Source: Tetracentron sinense (taxonomy: Eukaryota > Streptophyta > Magnoliopsida > Trochodendrales > Trochodendraceae). Taken from it: 64,000 nt of DNA. The first letter of the stretch is position 1; the number at the start of each line of letters is the position of its first letter. Made by a program: the position numbers and the translations under genes. Positions 11,231 to 21,177 of the stretch are shown here, piece by piece. The stretch spans positions 17,843,827 through 17,907,826 of the forward strand of contig CM026551.1 in assembly GCA_015143295.1 (NCBI GenBank), given 5' to 3'. The notes beneath the pieces were generated by a model that was given only the letters and a program-made list of their open reading frames with translations, made no database searches and had not been told where the DNA came from.

Positions 11231-11552
11231 ATAAAATTTTGAAAAAGTGAGGGTTAAAAATGATCTAATCAGTTCATGGAAGTAAAAAGGGTTTCGAGTC
11301 ATAATATCTAAGAAATTAGCCTTGTACTCAGTGTTTCAGCTGATCTTGGGTTAGGGACTTCTCCTACTCTCCTAATTTGCACTCTACCTTTTTTCGGGTC
11401 AAAAAACAAAGATCTTTGTCTTCTACTCTTCTTTTCCGTAGGAAGCAAATGTCTATGGCAAAAAATGTTAGGATTAGAAAAGAATGTTAGGGTTAGCTTT
11501 TATTGTTGAAGAAAATTAGTAGTAAACGACATCACTGTCTTTTGAAAAGTTA

Positions 11553-11705
11553 TTAAATAAGCTAAGCTTAACCCTATTTTCTTAAATAAAGCTAAACTTA
11601 ACCCTGTTATCTTATGTGACATTGTTTAAATAAAGCCAAGCTTAACCCTGTTTTGTTTTCTTAAATAAAGCTAAACTTAACCCTATTTTCTTATGTGGCA
11701 TTGTG
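11553..11705. repeat. Short tandem array of AAATAAAGCTAAACTTAACCC units
   Basis: Four diverged copies of a unit containing TAAAGCTAAACTTAACCCT, some followed by TTTTCTTATGTGGCATTGT. Unit 2 (23700-23745) has one copy only. Confidence 0.7.
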
Positions 11706-11929
11706 AGGGAACTGCCGCTGCGAAAGGTCAATTGCAGTAACTATTGTTCCATTCCTTGTGACATTTCCTGTGGATGAGTGTTTAAAGCCACTGACAATGA
11801 TAGTTTACAATCCACGATATAACATGAAATTATATCTACAAAGAGATCCTGTTCTGGACAACATCTATAACAATATTATAATGAAATGAAAATATATCAA
11901 ATGAGGCTTTTAACACATGTTTTTTACCC

Positions 11930-12094
11930 CCCACCCTCTAGCGCCAGTGGTTGGGGTGTGGCCTCCAGTGGTGGGAGGTCTAGGATTGAATCCCCCCATT
12001 GCAAGAGCTCCCCTGCCAACGCTAACCACTAACTGCTTAACTGATTTTTGGTACTAGCGTAGATAAATGATAACTACCAGCAAAAAAAAAAAAA
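11930..12094 (+). mobile_element. tRNA-derived SINE
   Basis: A polymerase III A-box-like AGTGGTTGGGGTGTGG (11946-11961) and a B-box-like GGATTGAATCC (11983-11993) are followed by a tRNA-unrelated body and an A run (12082-12094). ACATG flanks both sides, which may be the target duplication. Related copies are at 24527-24717, 62104-62190 and 62633-62798, and on the minus strand split around 43464-46463. Confidence 0.75.
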
Positions 12095-12581
12095 CATGAC
12101 GGTCTCCTTTGATGCAAAACTCCCTATCAGGCTCTAGTGCTCTACCCCACCCCCACACACATATTACTTGCTTCTCAAGGAATTCTAAATTTTTATTTTT
12201 AGTGAGAGCTTTTCAAGGTATTGACTATTGAGGATCTCTATATGCTTCACTTTTTTTTAAGATGTGTTTTTCTTCACTCCGTCCTCCAATGGCCAAGTTT
12301 TTCTCTGGTGGAATTCTACTCTTTGACAAAGTAATACAATGGATCAACCGCTTAGTTTCTGAACAATTTATTTAGATTTCTTGCCTTAGTTGCAAATGGA
12401 AAAAGTCATCCAAGCAACCTTAGACCCTTTAAAGGAAGTATCCTTGGAGCCTTTCCATTAATCCCTGCACAACCCTCTTCTTTGAATTTAACCCCATTAA
12501 GCAATCTGCTCTAATCCCCCCTAGTTCTACCATAAGATTGGAGAAGAAAAAGGGTTTAGTACTAGACTTCTGTCTCTGAAA
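12095..12581. promoter_or_regulatory. 5' region of the unit-1 forward ankyrin gene
   Basis: The stretch after the SINE runs to the start codon and is closely shared with 24718-25227 upstream of the dead copy in unit 2. Its first part also matches 61771-61870 and 62310-62410. Leader words include GGAGAAGAAAAAGGGTTTAG and CTTCTGTCTCTGAAA just before the ATG. I could not pick a TATA box with confidence. Confidence 0.4.
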
Positions 12582-13865
12582 ATGGATCCGAGGCTATTTG
12601 AGGCTGCTCTTACTGGAAACGTAGGGGCCTTGCTCCAGTTGCTCCAAGAAAATCCATTGATTCTTGCAGATGCTGCACTGTTATATCCAGATGAGACTCC
12701 TCTACATGTTGCGTCTAAGGTTGGGCACTTTGATTTTGTTCGAGAGATGATAAGGCAAAAGCCTGAGTTTGCTAGAGAGATGAACAAAGATGGATTTAGG
12801 CCCATGGACATAGCTTCTGCAAATGGGTACTCGGAGATAGTGAGAGAGCTCTTGATGGTGGACAAGGATCTCTGTCGTCTCAAGGGCCGCGACAGAAGAA
12901 CTCCTCTTCACTATGCTGCTATGAAAGGGAGAATTGAGATTATAGATGAACTGCTCTCAACTTGCCCAGATTCTGCTAAAGATGTCACAGCTCGAGGCGA
13001 GACTGCGCTTCACCTTGCAGTGAAAAACAACCAATTTGAAGCCTTCCAAATCTTGGTCCAATGGCTAGAGCAGCACAACATGGAAGAGCTCCTTAATTGG
13101 GGTGATCAGAAAGGCAACACTGTCTTGCATCTTGTAGCTTCTAGACATCAACAGGAGGTAAGTTTTTCTATTCCTATCTTCCATGTAAAAGTGAGATCTT
13201 CTGTTTTCATTAGTAGCTTTAAAACACCACTACCTTATCTCCTACAGGTTCCGATGAAACCGACAGAGCAGGAGCTTCAACCTGAATCTTCAAAAGACTG
13301 GTTTAAATACTTTCAGTTTCAAGTGAACAGAGATTCGCCAAGCAATACGCGCAGCACATTGTTAGTGGTGGCTGCATTGATTGCCACAGTGACCTTCCAA
13401 GCCGGAGTTAACCCTCCTAGTGGCTTTCTGAATCTAAAAGAAGAGACCCAATCGAGTAGCAGGAGCACTAACTCCACCAGGGTCGGACCAGCGGTAGGCT
13501 ACGGTTTAGCTGCATTGTCGGCAGTTTTAGGCTCTCAAGCTGAATCCTCTATGTTTTTGTTCTGGAACACATTGGGACTTTCTGCATCTGTCAGCATTAT
13601 AGCTTACCTTACAACCAGATTCCCTTTTCAAATGGAGCTGCTAATCTCCATAATCTCAATGATGTTTACTTACGGTTGTTCAATAGCTAGTATCTCGTCC
13701 GGAGGCTTGAAGTATACCTTGGTCGGAATCGCCGCCTTTATACCTTACTTATTGAGGTGGGTGCCGAGGTGGGGAAAGCGATTCTGGGAGTGGTGGAGAC
13801 GACCTTCAGGAATGGATATTGGAGCAATCTTTCTAGGAAATTCATTCCCAGGCATTCAGAAATGA
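12582..13865 (+). CDS. Ankyrin-repeat/PGG-domain membrane protein, BDA1-like (forward lineage)
   Basis: Two exons fit: 12582-13157 (192 codons) and 13248-13865, with a 90-bp GT-AG intron (GAG|GTAAGT ... CTACAG|GTT). The spliced product is about 397 aa. Exon 1 holds about five ankyrin repeats (TPLHVASKVGHFDFV, RPMDIASANG, TPLHYAAMKG, TALHLAVKNN, TVLHLVASRHQ). Exon 2 gives a cytosol-to-membrane link (NRDSPSNTRS), a first helix LLVVAALIATVTF, then GVNPPSGF where the family normally has PPGG, and about three more helices. Ankyrin/PGG proteins such as BDA1, ACD6 and ITN1 sit in membranes and several act in immunity. Compared with that family the last ankyrin repeat and linker before the helices are missing. 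The intron has no stop and keeps frame, so a retained form would be 427 aa. The gene is convergent with 16729-18180. Confidence 0.85.
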   Translation: MDPRLFEAALTGNVGALLQLLQENPLILADAALLYPDETPLHVASKVGHFDFVREMIRQKPEFAREMNKDGFRPMDIASANGYSEIVRELLMVDKDLCRLKGRDRRTPLHYAAMKGRIEIIDELLSTCPDSAKDVTARGETALHLAVKNNQFEAFQILVQWLEQHNMEELLNWGDQKGNTVLHLVASRHQQEVSFSIPIFHVKVRSSVFISSFKTPLPYLLQVPMKPTEQELQPESSKDWFKYFQFQVNRDSPSNTRSTLLVVAALIATVTFQAGVNPPSGFLNLKEETQSSSRSTNSTRVGPAVGYGLAALSAVLGSQAESSMFLFWNTLGLSASVSIIAYLTTRFPFQMELLISIISMMFTYGCSIASISSGGLKYTLVGIAAFIPYLLRWVPRWGKRFWEWWRRPSGMDIGAIFLGNSFPGIQK

Positions 13866-14130
13866 AGCTCTACTCAGGTTTTGAAATTAGCAATTAACAG
13901 GGAATGTATGATGTTAATATATTATGCTAGCAAATCTATGTTTATAGATGGCTGCTTTGCCTGTGTCTTGTGATGTGGTTGGGTTTGTTTAAGAGTATTC
14001 CCTATGTTTATGTAACATTTTCAATATGGTTCTTAGTAAAAAATTACAATTTGCTTAAAACAACAGGTGGATCATTTGGAAAAATAAAAGTATAATGAAT
14101 TGATGCTCTGAAATTCAAAATTCTCAATTA
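13866..14130. other. 3' flank of the forward ankyrin gene
   Basis: Shared with 26500-26755 in unit 2 with small indels. AT-rich, with AATAAAAG near 14083 as a possible polyadenylation context. No other feature seen. Confidence 0.5.
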
Positions 14131-14446
14131 AGGCTCCGTTCTTTTTGTGGAACTTTTAAAGTCTAGAATTTCTATTGTTTCGTGCCTAATTTTACTTAAA
14201 TGTCTAAATCTATATTATTTTATAGAGTGCAAAAGTTTTACAAGCATAGACCTTTTAAGTTCCACCAAAATATTTGGATTTTTAAGTTCCATGAATGTGA
14301 AACTTCTAATTAATTTGAACTCCATAAATCTGAGATATCATTGTGTAAAAAGGTTAGAAACTCTCTCCCCTCTCATCCCAGACTCTTGCCTCTTGTTCCA
14401 AATTATTAATGTTCCGGACTTTAAATGTTTCACCAAAAGAACGGAA
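14131..14446. mobile_element. MITE present only in unit 1
   Basis: The ends CTCCGTTCTTTTTGTGGAAC and GTTTCACCAAAAGAACGGA are inverted repeats. Unit 2 lacks it and has unrelated sequence between 26763 and 26890 at the same place. Inner sequence is T-rich without a coding pattern. Confidence 0.6.
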
Positions 14447-14554
14447 AGAAGCCAATTACCTGATATCAGTAATAAATAATTGAAGCCACCTCTCAGTCAA
14501 TGAAGATCATAGACGGAGAGTTTTAGCATTGATTTATTTATTTCTATTCTAGAT

Positions 14555-14725
14555 CTTTTCATAACGAGGGGTGTCCCAAACCTTTTGAGGCAACTACTAG
14601 TCCCTTCAGGTGTCCGCATTGAGCCCACTTGGAAATATTTCCTATGGATATCAGGGTAAGTCGAAGAGTGGGAGTTGAACACACTACGCTGGTCAACTGC
14701 ACCAAACCTTGGTGGTAATGGAGGG
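14555..14725 (-). mobile_element. SINE-like, tRNA-derived (minus strand)
   Basis: Read on the minus strand it has TGGTGCAGTTG as an A-box-like start and GTTCAACTCCC as a B-box-like word, then a body ending GGTTTGGGACACCCCTCG. The unit-2 copy (26990-27175) is similar and keeps more of the front part. Confidence 0.45.
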
Positions 14726-14754
14726 TGTCCCAAATCCTTTAGCATTGGTTTCTA

Positions 14755-14945
14755 CTTTCTACTATGACCCTGCTGATCCCGAATGTTCTAGCAATCAACT
14801 GTCTGATAGCTAATACCTCAGCCACCAAGCTCGACTTGCCTCTAACTAACTGACCCCCCATTGTTTCTGGCGCATTTACCTATTGACAGCTCCATTAGTA
14901 TTCAGCTTGACCCAGCCTCTGGGTATCTGGCAGATTGATATTGGC
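14755..14945 (-). pseudogene. LINE RNase H fragment (minus strand)
   Basis: A minus-strand frame reads WVKLNTNGAVNR, the start of the RNase H-like domain found at the 3' end of plant LINEs. The remainder is broken. A copy is at 27195-27370 in unit 2. Confidence 0.5.
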
Positions 14946-15281
14946 ACTGAAATTCGAACATTGATCCGTTATGAGACCCTGTCCATATGAAGCATTCTAA
15001 TTATTGATGTATTAATAGCTTTCATGGGTAACCATTGAAAACCACATTATTTCCTTATTCAACTCTGACGGTTTCACCCTTGGACTTGGTGATGGCCTTG
15101 GGTGTGTCATCCTTAGACTTGCTCGTGTGTGTGGGTGTTGACGTGAGAAAGTGGTTGTTGCCCTAAGTTGCAAGATGTGGGGAGAGCCATAGAAATAAGA
15201 AAGGAGGAGTGCTAGCCCTAGACGCACTAAGTCAAATATTTTTCGCAGATGCAAGGTGAGTGCAACACGTGATTGTTGCTA
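14946..15281. other. Unit DNA without a gene
   Basis: Shared with 27371-27745. It contains a run of GTG and TGTG words near 15120. No protein or element was recognised. Confidence 0.5.
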
Positions 15282-16335
15282 CCATATTATAGGGAGATGG
15301 TTTGACACTTGTTAGCACCATCTTGCGTCTTTGGAAGACTAGGACTGGGCTAGCATTTCTGATAAGAAAGGGATTTTTGACTTAATGGGTAAAATAACAA
15401 AAGAAGCTAAGACAACTAAAGACCTGAGGGACAACATCCGACCACTGCCGAAAAAGTGAGATCATAGCATAGGTGATGGATTGATGACTCTGATACCATA
15501 AAATCAAAATGGAAATTGATAATTCTTAGATGGTTAAAATGACCCTTTAAAGAATTTAAATAGAAGAGGTAGAAGATTTCAAACATGGAAGGATAATCGC
15601 ATAGATTATCCTAATCTAATTCTACCTAATTTAATTATATCTAAGATTGTGACAGGGATGCACTAAGAATGATACAGTGTATATCTTCACTTTAGTACAA
15701 TTAATACTAATTCCCTAATTAATAGCTTACATAGCCCAAATTCTTTACGATTTTGATGGGGAAGAGATGACACTATTACTTCTAATGCTCACTTAAACAA
15801 GGGGTACCGAATTCTATTGAGGTGAAGATTGGGAGAGAGCCGTAGTGAGCTCGGTAATCGAGAGGCTAGTGTAGAAAAGACCCTTATTTACTTCAACTCT
15901 AAAGAGCCAGACATGGTAAACTATTTAAAATATAAGGATGCAAATAATGATCCTCAATGGAGGGATCTATTTTTTATTACTGTCAATAACTTGCAAACAC
16001 CTAAATCATTAAGTTCTACTATTAATCCAACTATAGGTAAAGAAGTGAGCAAAGGAGTTGGGGTTTTTTCTACGATCAATGAGTGGAACTATACTACAAT
16101 TTTTATTGACAAGAGAAATATATTAGGTAAGCCAAAGTAAGTTCGTGACGATATTTCTATTCAAGAATCCGAAGAAGAAGATGATTTTCATCAGTGACTT
16201 CAAAAAGAAATAAGAAAAAAAATAAAACATCAACAAGTGACTCTTCTCAAAGCAAACCAAAGAGGGAGGTTAGGAAAGTTACTCGATTTAAGGAGTAGGT
16301 TTATTTTCTTAGTTAAGGTCTGTGTCATTGTGTCC
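15282..16335. mobile_element. ~1.05-kb insertion found only in unit 1
   Basis: Unit 2 runs straight from GCAACTCGTGTTGTTG to TAGGGGTAAGTT at 27730-27750, while unit 1 has about 1.05 kb between the matching points. It holds a 103-codon frame (15829-16140), then an acidic and a lysine-rich stretch in other frames. No terminal repeats were found, so its class is unknown; the reverse case, a deletion from unit 2, is possible. Confidence 0.5.
15829..16140 (+). CDS. Hypothetical 103-aa frame inside the unit-1 insertion
   Basis: I do not recognise it. The first codon counted is GTG-independent ATG-like only by frame; the translation reads through SVEKTLIYFNSKEPDMVNYL, DPQWRDLFF, TINEWNYTT and FIDKRNILGK, with ordinary amino acid use and no low-complexity bias. 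No membrane segment or signal is visible. Just downstream (16141-16300) other frames are rich in acidic residues and then in lysine. This could be a remnant of a mobile element protein. There is no paralogue in the other units. Confidence 0.25.
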   Translation: MGESRSELGNREASVEKTLIYFNSKEPDMVNYLKYKDANNDPQWRDLFFITVNNLQTPKSLSSTINPTIGKEVSKGVGVFSTINEWNYTTIFIDKRNILGKPK

Positions 16336-16728
16336 TTGTAGGGATAAGGTTTTATGTCCGCCTTTGCTTCATCTTATTAATAAATCAGTAGTTTCTTAAA
16401 GAAAAAAAATCTAGCTAGTTGTGAATTGAATTAATGAATTTGATTCACTAGACAACATATGAATATTGTGATCTGAATCGAATTGAATTGTGATGCCAAT
16501 ACTAACTATTGTGGATACCAAAAAAAGAATGGTTGAATTACTTAGAAGCCTTCAAGCAAAAATGATAATTATAGTACTTTTTTAATTTTTTTGTAAGAAA
16601 AAGAGTATTACTCATGCAACAAAGGAGGAAATAGAGGAGGCAACCCCCATCTGTTCCTGATTTACAAATCCGACTTCCCTGAATTAATATTACAAAGTTT
16701 CTTCTCAAAGAAAAAAAAGAAGACAAAG
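16336..16728. other. 3' flank of the reverse ankyrin gene, unit 1
   Basis: Shared with 27750-28128 in unit 2 (words TCTAGCTAGTTGTGAATTG, GAGTATTACTCATGCAACAA). Contains no coding pattern. Confidence 0.5.
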
Positions 16729-18180
16729 TTAACTACCCATCCCAACATTTCTTCCCTTTCGGTGGATGTAGATAACTATTTGATACAGTAAGTACATCAT
16801 AGGCATCATGAGTACAACCATGAGAATATTAGGAATGACATATCCAGCGTATGGAATGATAGTCATTAGTGACAACACGTAGGTTAAACCCATAAAGGCT
16901 AGGGCTAGTCGGACTAAATTGGAGAAAGGTAATCCCTTTGTGAAGATAAAGATCATTGTAACGGATATCAAAAACCCAAAGACGTTACAAAACGTGAACA
17001 GAATGAATAGATCAAAATTAGTAGACATTATCGCTGTTCCGGCTTCGTGTGACATCTCCCGGGGAGAGAAAATGGTGGTGGTGGTGGTGGTGTTGGTGTT
17101 GGAAACGTTATTGTAACCCGGGTGAAAGTCATCCTGCCACACACCACCGGGCGGGTTGACTCCGGTTTGAAAGGTAGCTGTTGCAGTCAATGCAGCTACC
17201 ACTAACAATGCACTCCTCACCTCTATTGAGTAATCACTGAACACCACACGCCTAAACCGTGCTTTCCAACCCCTTAAAGGCCTTGGGATTTCTGATACGA
17301 CCCGACTAATTTGATCACTAGTAAGAGGTCGTGAGGGAGAGATTATCTCATCGCCTCTCTTCGCTTTAGCACGGCGAAGGATATCTTTGATTTCCCCATT
17401 CTCTCCGGGAAGCTGCAATAAGACGTCGAGGGCGGTTTGATTGTTTGCATTCATGGCGTTCACTTTCACCCTCACAGTATAGATGCGAACCAGATCCTTT
17501 ATAATCTGTGCAATGGAAATGGAAATGCATTAACATCTGAAAAAACAAAATTTTAAAAAAATAATAATAATAAGAATGGAAGGGAACGTAAGGGGTTTGC
17601 CTGCCTGGGGTAAAGCTCTTGAGGTTGCAAGGTGCAAAACGGTGTTGCCTTCATTGTCCTTCAAATTCACAATATATCTTTTGTTGAGTTCTCTGATCCA
17701 ATTCAATAATAGTTTAAAGGTATGGAACTGTTCGTATTTCAAAGCGAGATGAAGAACAGACTCATTATGAACTGTCAACTCTTCAAAAGAATTTGGGAAT
17801 TGGTTGATCAATTCATTAATAACATCAATTCTCCCAAAGATAACTGCAACGTGAAGAGGTGTTCTTTTCTCTCTGCCCTTTAGAAGACACAGCTCACGCC
17901 CAATTGTCAAGAGCTCTTTCACCATCCTGGTGTCCACCTTTGTCGAAGCTAAATGAATGGGGCTAAGCCCATCTTGGTTTAGTTTCTTAGCAAAGGAAGG
18001 CTTCAGGTTTGCAATTTCCATTGCAAAAATATTTTTTCCGGCCGATACCGCTATATGTAAAGGAGTGTCTATAAATGGCACCTGATCGACCTTCTCAAGA
18101 ATAAATGGATCTTCATGGATTAGCGCGTAAAGGGCGTCTATATCTCCCTTTCGAGCAGCCTCGGTCAGCCTCTGATCCAT
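16729..18180 (-). CDS. Ankyrin-repeat/PGG-domain membrane protein, BDA1-like (reverse lineage, unit 1)
   Basis: Exon 1 is 18180-17605 (192 codons) and exon 2 is 17505-16729, about 450 aa in total, the usual family length. Ankyrin repeats in exon 1 include TPLHIAVSAGKN, SPIHLASTKV, TPLHVAVIFGRID, SVLHLALKYEQ and TVLHLATSRA. Exon 2 continues NANNQTALDVLLQLPGE, a basic linker (RGWKARFRRVVF), the first helix SALLVVAALTATATF, the canonical GVNPPGGVW (about 308-315), a polythreonine stretch and three further helices ending near 436. The acceptor is TTGCACAG|ATTATAAAG. The donor is CAG|GC instead of GT; the unit-3 copy has CAG|GT at this site. If the GC donor is poorly used, the gene is impaired. 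The start is conserved with 36099. Confidence 0.82.
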
Positions 18181-18380
18181 TATTCTTTAGAAGAGGGATG
18201 AAGATAACAAGGCAAAACCCCTCTCCTCTTCTAGATCTAGAGATAGAAAAGTGCTTGAACTTGAGCTTGAACATGCCGGAAAATGGTGGTCTGAAGAATT
18301 ATTTAACGAGAAAGAGAATGAAATTCCAAGGAAATTTCGTTCGTCAAGGGGTTGTAGACTTTAGAAAGAGGAGGGTAAGA

Positions 18381-18480
18381 AGAAGGTCCATAAACATTAA
18401 ACCATGGCCGGCCAATTTGGTCATGATGTTACTTGCCTTTTGACTTTTGCCCCATCTCTGAAGAAGAATTAGCCATAATT
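18381..18480 (-). promoter_or_regulatory. Proximal promoter of the unit-1 reverse gene
   Basis: This stretch matches 36270-36360 upstream of the unit-3 gene. It has a single copy of the CTTGCCTTTTGACTTTTGCC segment with one W-box core (TTGACT, 18437-18442). Where unit 3 has TATATATAAA, unit 1 has GGTCCATAAACA, so the TATA run is missing. Confidence 0.5.
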
Positions 18481-18625
18481 CAAAAATTATTGTTAGGAAA
18501 TGGGAGTGAAGGTCCAGGCATGATTCCTACACTTTCTCAATTACCGATAAGAAAATCCTTGGAATCTATCATCCATAAGTCGTCAATGATTTTTATTTTT
18601 ATTTTGGAGTCAAATCATTTCTGGT

Positions 18626-18843
18626 CCGGTTATCACCCATTGAGGTCTCCACGTGTCACTTTTTGGCACCTATAACTGTGGTTAAGATTCACTCAACCAT
18701 TTTTTTAAAATATTAATTCTTTTTTTTAATGAATTAATATATTTTAATAAAAAAGTTGGGTGAACCCTAGGATTGAGTGAATCTTAACCACAGTTATAGG
18801 GTGTCAAAAAGTGACATATGGAGACCTCAAGAAGTGATAACCC
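18626..18843. mobile_element. Foldback MITE
   Basis: The arms are near-complete inverted copies: CACGTGTCACTTTTTGGCAC ... AACTGTGGTTAAGATTCACT on the left and its complement on the right, around an AT-rich loop. Same family as 36588-36930, 23810-24106, 37735-38035, 40022-40340 and 62996-63314. Confidence 0.75.
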
Positions 18844-18982
18844 GATTTATGGATTTATCACCAGATTTGAGTCTTTTTATTTTTATTTTTTATAATGTAT
18901 TTACCCTTCGAACCTATGACCCACGAGGCCACGATATTAGTGGTAGGTACTGGTAGGAGTTGAAAACTACATCCAACCTACA

Positions 18983-19271
18983 GGCCTTGGATACTCTCTC
19001 GCTAATCCACAAGGGCTCCTCTCTCATGTCCACAAAATAGGGAACATGTAGTTGGAGAAGTCATCTCATGAGTCATATGATTTTGACTTCTCTACACATT
19101 ATTTGACATATGACGATAAAGTGGTGAGATAAATGAGAGATATATCAAGTGGGGAGAAGTCAAAATCATGGAGAAAAAATGAAATGACTTTTCCCCTTTT
19201 TCACTCCACATGTCCCCTATTTTGTGAACACCCGAGAGGAGCTTTTGGTTCGCCTGAGACAATCCATGGCC
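18983..19271. mobile_element. MULE-type MITE with GGCCTTGGAT ends
   Basis: The ends GGCCTTGGATACTCTCTCGC and GAGACAATCCATGGCC are inverted repeats, and internal words (GGAGAAGTC, AAAATCATGG) match the copy at 24198-24488, which has a clear 9-bp target duplication. A third copy is at 37067-39078, enlarged by nested insertions. Confidence 0.65.
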
Positions 19272-19330
19272 CTAAAGTTGACTGGTGGGTCATCAAATAG
19301 CCATAGGGCCTTCTTTATTTCTTTATAGAT

Positions 19331-19582
19331 ACAAACCCTCTAGTCGGCACCTAATACCAAAATTGGTATTATGGCCCACATGCAATGACATATTGACAAC
19401 TCACATAGCTTAATTTAATGCACAAAAGCTCCATCGTAATAGCGTTTCAAAACACTTTGTTCAAACGATGAGTAAATTAGCAAATGACAATTAGTCTCGT
19501 TTGTGTAAGCACCTAAGTAACCAGAGCGTAGAGCGGGAGCAGGAGTGGAAGCGAGAGCGAGAGCCTGAGAGCGTCAAATTTA

Positions 19583-19613
<31 letters not shown>

Positions 19614-20907
19614 TTTTAATGTTTTAAACTCTAATAGAAAATTGATAAAATCATTCATAATTCAAATACTTCATCACAACTAACAAGATGACTATTGAAT
19701 TATTAAATGTAGCATTCTAAATTCAATTACAAGATCACTAATATTTAACAAATTTTATATGAATCTTGTAACCTACAAAGAAAAATGTCAAAATACACTT
19801 CATTTCATATGAAAAATTAGGATAAAAATAAAACTTTACACAAAAACCACACCTTTAGGTGAGAGCGAGATTTTCAAAAGTTGAAATCGAGCTCTCAAGG
19901 TGAAAGTGAGGTTTGAGAGCGGGAGCAGGTTAGGTTTGGGTTACTAAGGTAAGCACTTTCGTATTGCTTTTGGTATTCACGATTAAACTGGCCATGTGTC
20001 CTATCCATCCACCTTTAATGTGTCTCATTCATCCCGTCCTATTTTTTTACACCCATTAACTATGGTTAAGATTCATTCACCCTTAGGGTCCATCTATTTA
20101 ACCATGGGTTTTAGAGAAAGCCTTTCACTTTTAACACCTACTAACTGTGGTTATGATTTATTCACCCCAATGATTCATCCATCTAACCTTAGTTTTTAGA
20201 GAAAAAATTATTAAGTTAAGTTGATTATACTTAACTATAGTTAAAGAGGCCTTTACAAGCCATCACGTGTACCTTTTAACACCCACTAACGGTGTCAAGA
20301 TTCATTCACCCCTAGGATTCATCCATCTCACCTTGGGTTTTAGAAAAAATTAAAATACATATTAACCTTAGGTTGATTATGCTTAACCACAGTTAAAGGG
20401 GGCCTTACAAACTGCCACATATCTCTTATAACACCCACTAACCCACTAAGTGTGGTGAAGATTCACTCACCTCGAGGGTTCATCCCTCTAACCTTAGTTT
20501 TTAGAAAAATATTAACCTTAGGTTGAGTATGTTTAATCATAGTTAAAGGGGCTTTACAAGCCGCCATATGTCCCTTTTAACACCCACTAACTGTGGTTAT
20601 ATGTACTCACCCCTAAGGTTCATCCATCTAACCTAGAGTTTAGAAAAAAAAATTAAAGATACTATCCCATAATTAAAGGGGATGAATAGGGCACATGGCC
20701 AGTTGAATCATGAAGTCGAAACGCCAAATAAAACTGTTTAGTGGTCATTTACTAATTTACCCTTTGTTTGAACAAGCATTTTGAAACGCTGTTATGATGG
20801 AGCTTTTGTGCATTAAATAAAGATAGGTGAGTTGTCAACATTTCATTGACCTTGCGGGCCCATAATACAAATTCTGGTATTAGGGGCCGAGTAGAGGATT
20901 TGCACTC
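19331..20907. mobile_element. MULE-like element with ~170-bp terminal inverted repeats
   Basis: The ends ACAAACCCTCTAGTCGGC and GGCCGAGTAGAGGATTTGC, each followed inward by an AATACCAAAATTGGTATT-type palindrome and CATAGCTTAATTTAATGCAC-like sequence, form long inverted repeats. The outer 40 bp match the Pack-MULE. Inside are no transposase and no captured gene, only a tandem array of MITE-like units. The flanking TTCTTTAT(AGA/GGA) words and the empty site at 29621-29640 in unit 2 (GGGCCTTCTTTATGGGTG) support an insertion. The second copy at 39138-40984 has lost its right end. Confidence 0.75.
19990..20680. repeat. Tandem array, unit ~150 bp, built from half of the foldback MITE
   Basis: The words AACACCCACTAAC recur at 20278, 20431 and 20581, about 150 bp apart, each with ATTCACTCACC, TTCATCCATCTAACC and TTAACCATAGTTAAAGG. 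Each unit resembles one arm of the foldback MITE. A similar array is at 39360-40960. Confidence 0.75.
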
Positions 20908-21177
20908 TTCTTTATGGATGAAATGGTTTAAATGCAGATTTTTATCAAAAGGCTCGCCTTGTTAAGACGGGTTTGGGAGCTTGCTATCAAGGAGCATTCT
21001 TTTTGGGTGATATAGTTTAAATGCCGATTTCTTCGGTCTTCCATACTCTGCATCGTGGAGTACCTGGAGTATATTAAAGGTTCGGCATCTTGCAGAGCCA
21101 AAGGTTCATCATCTCGTTGGGAAGGGAGGGGATACCTTGTTATGGCTAGATCCTTGACACCCTAGGGGGATGGTATT

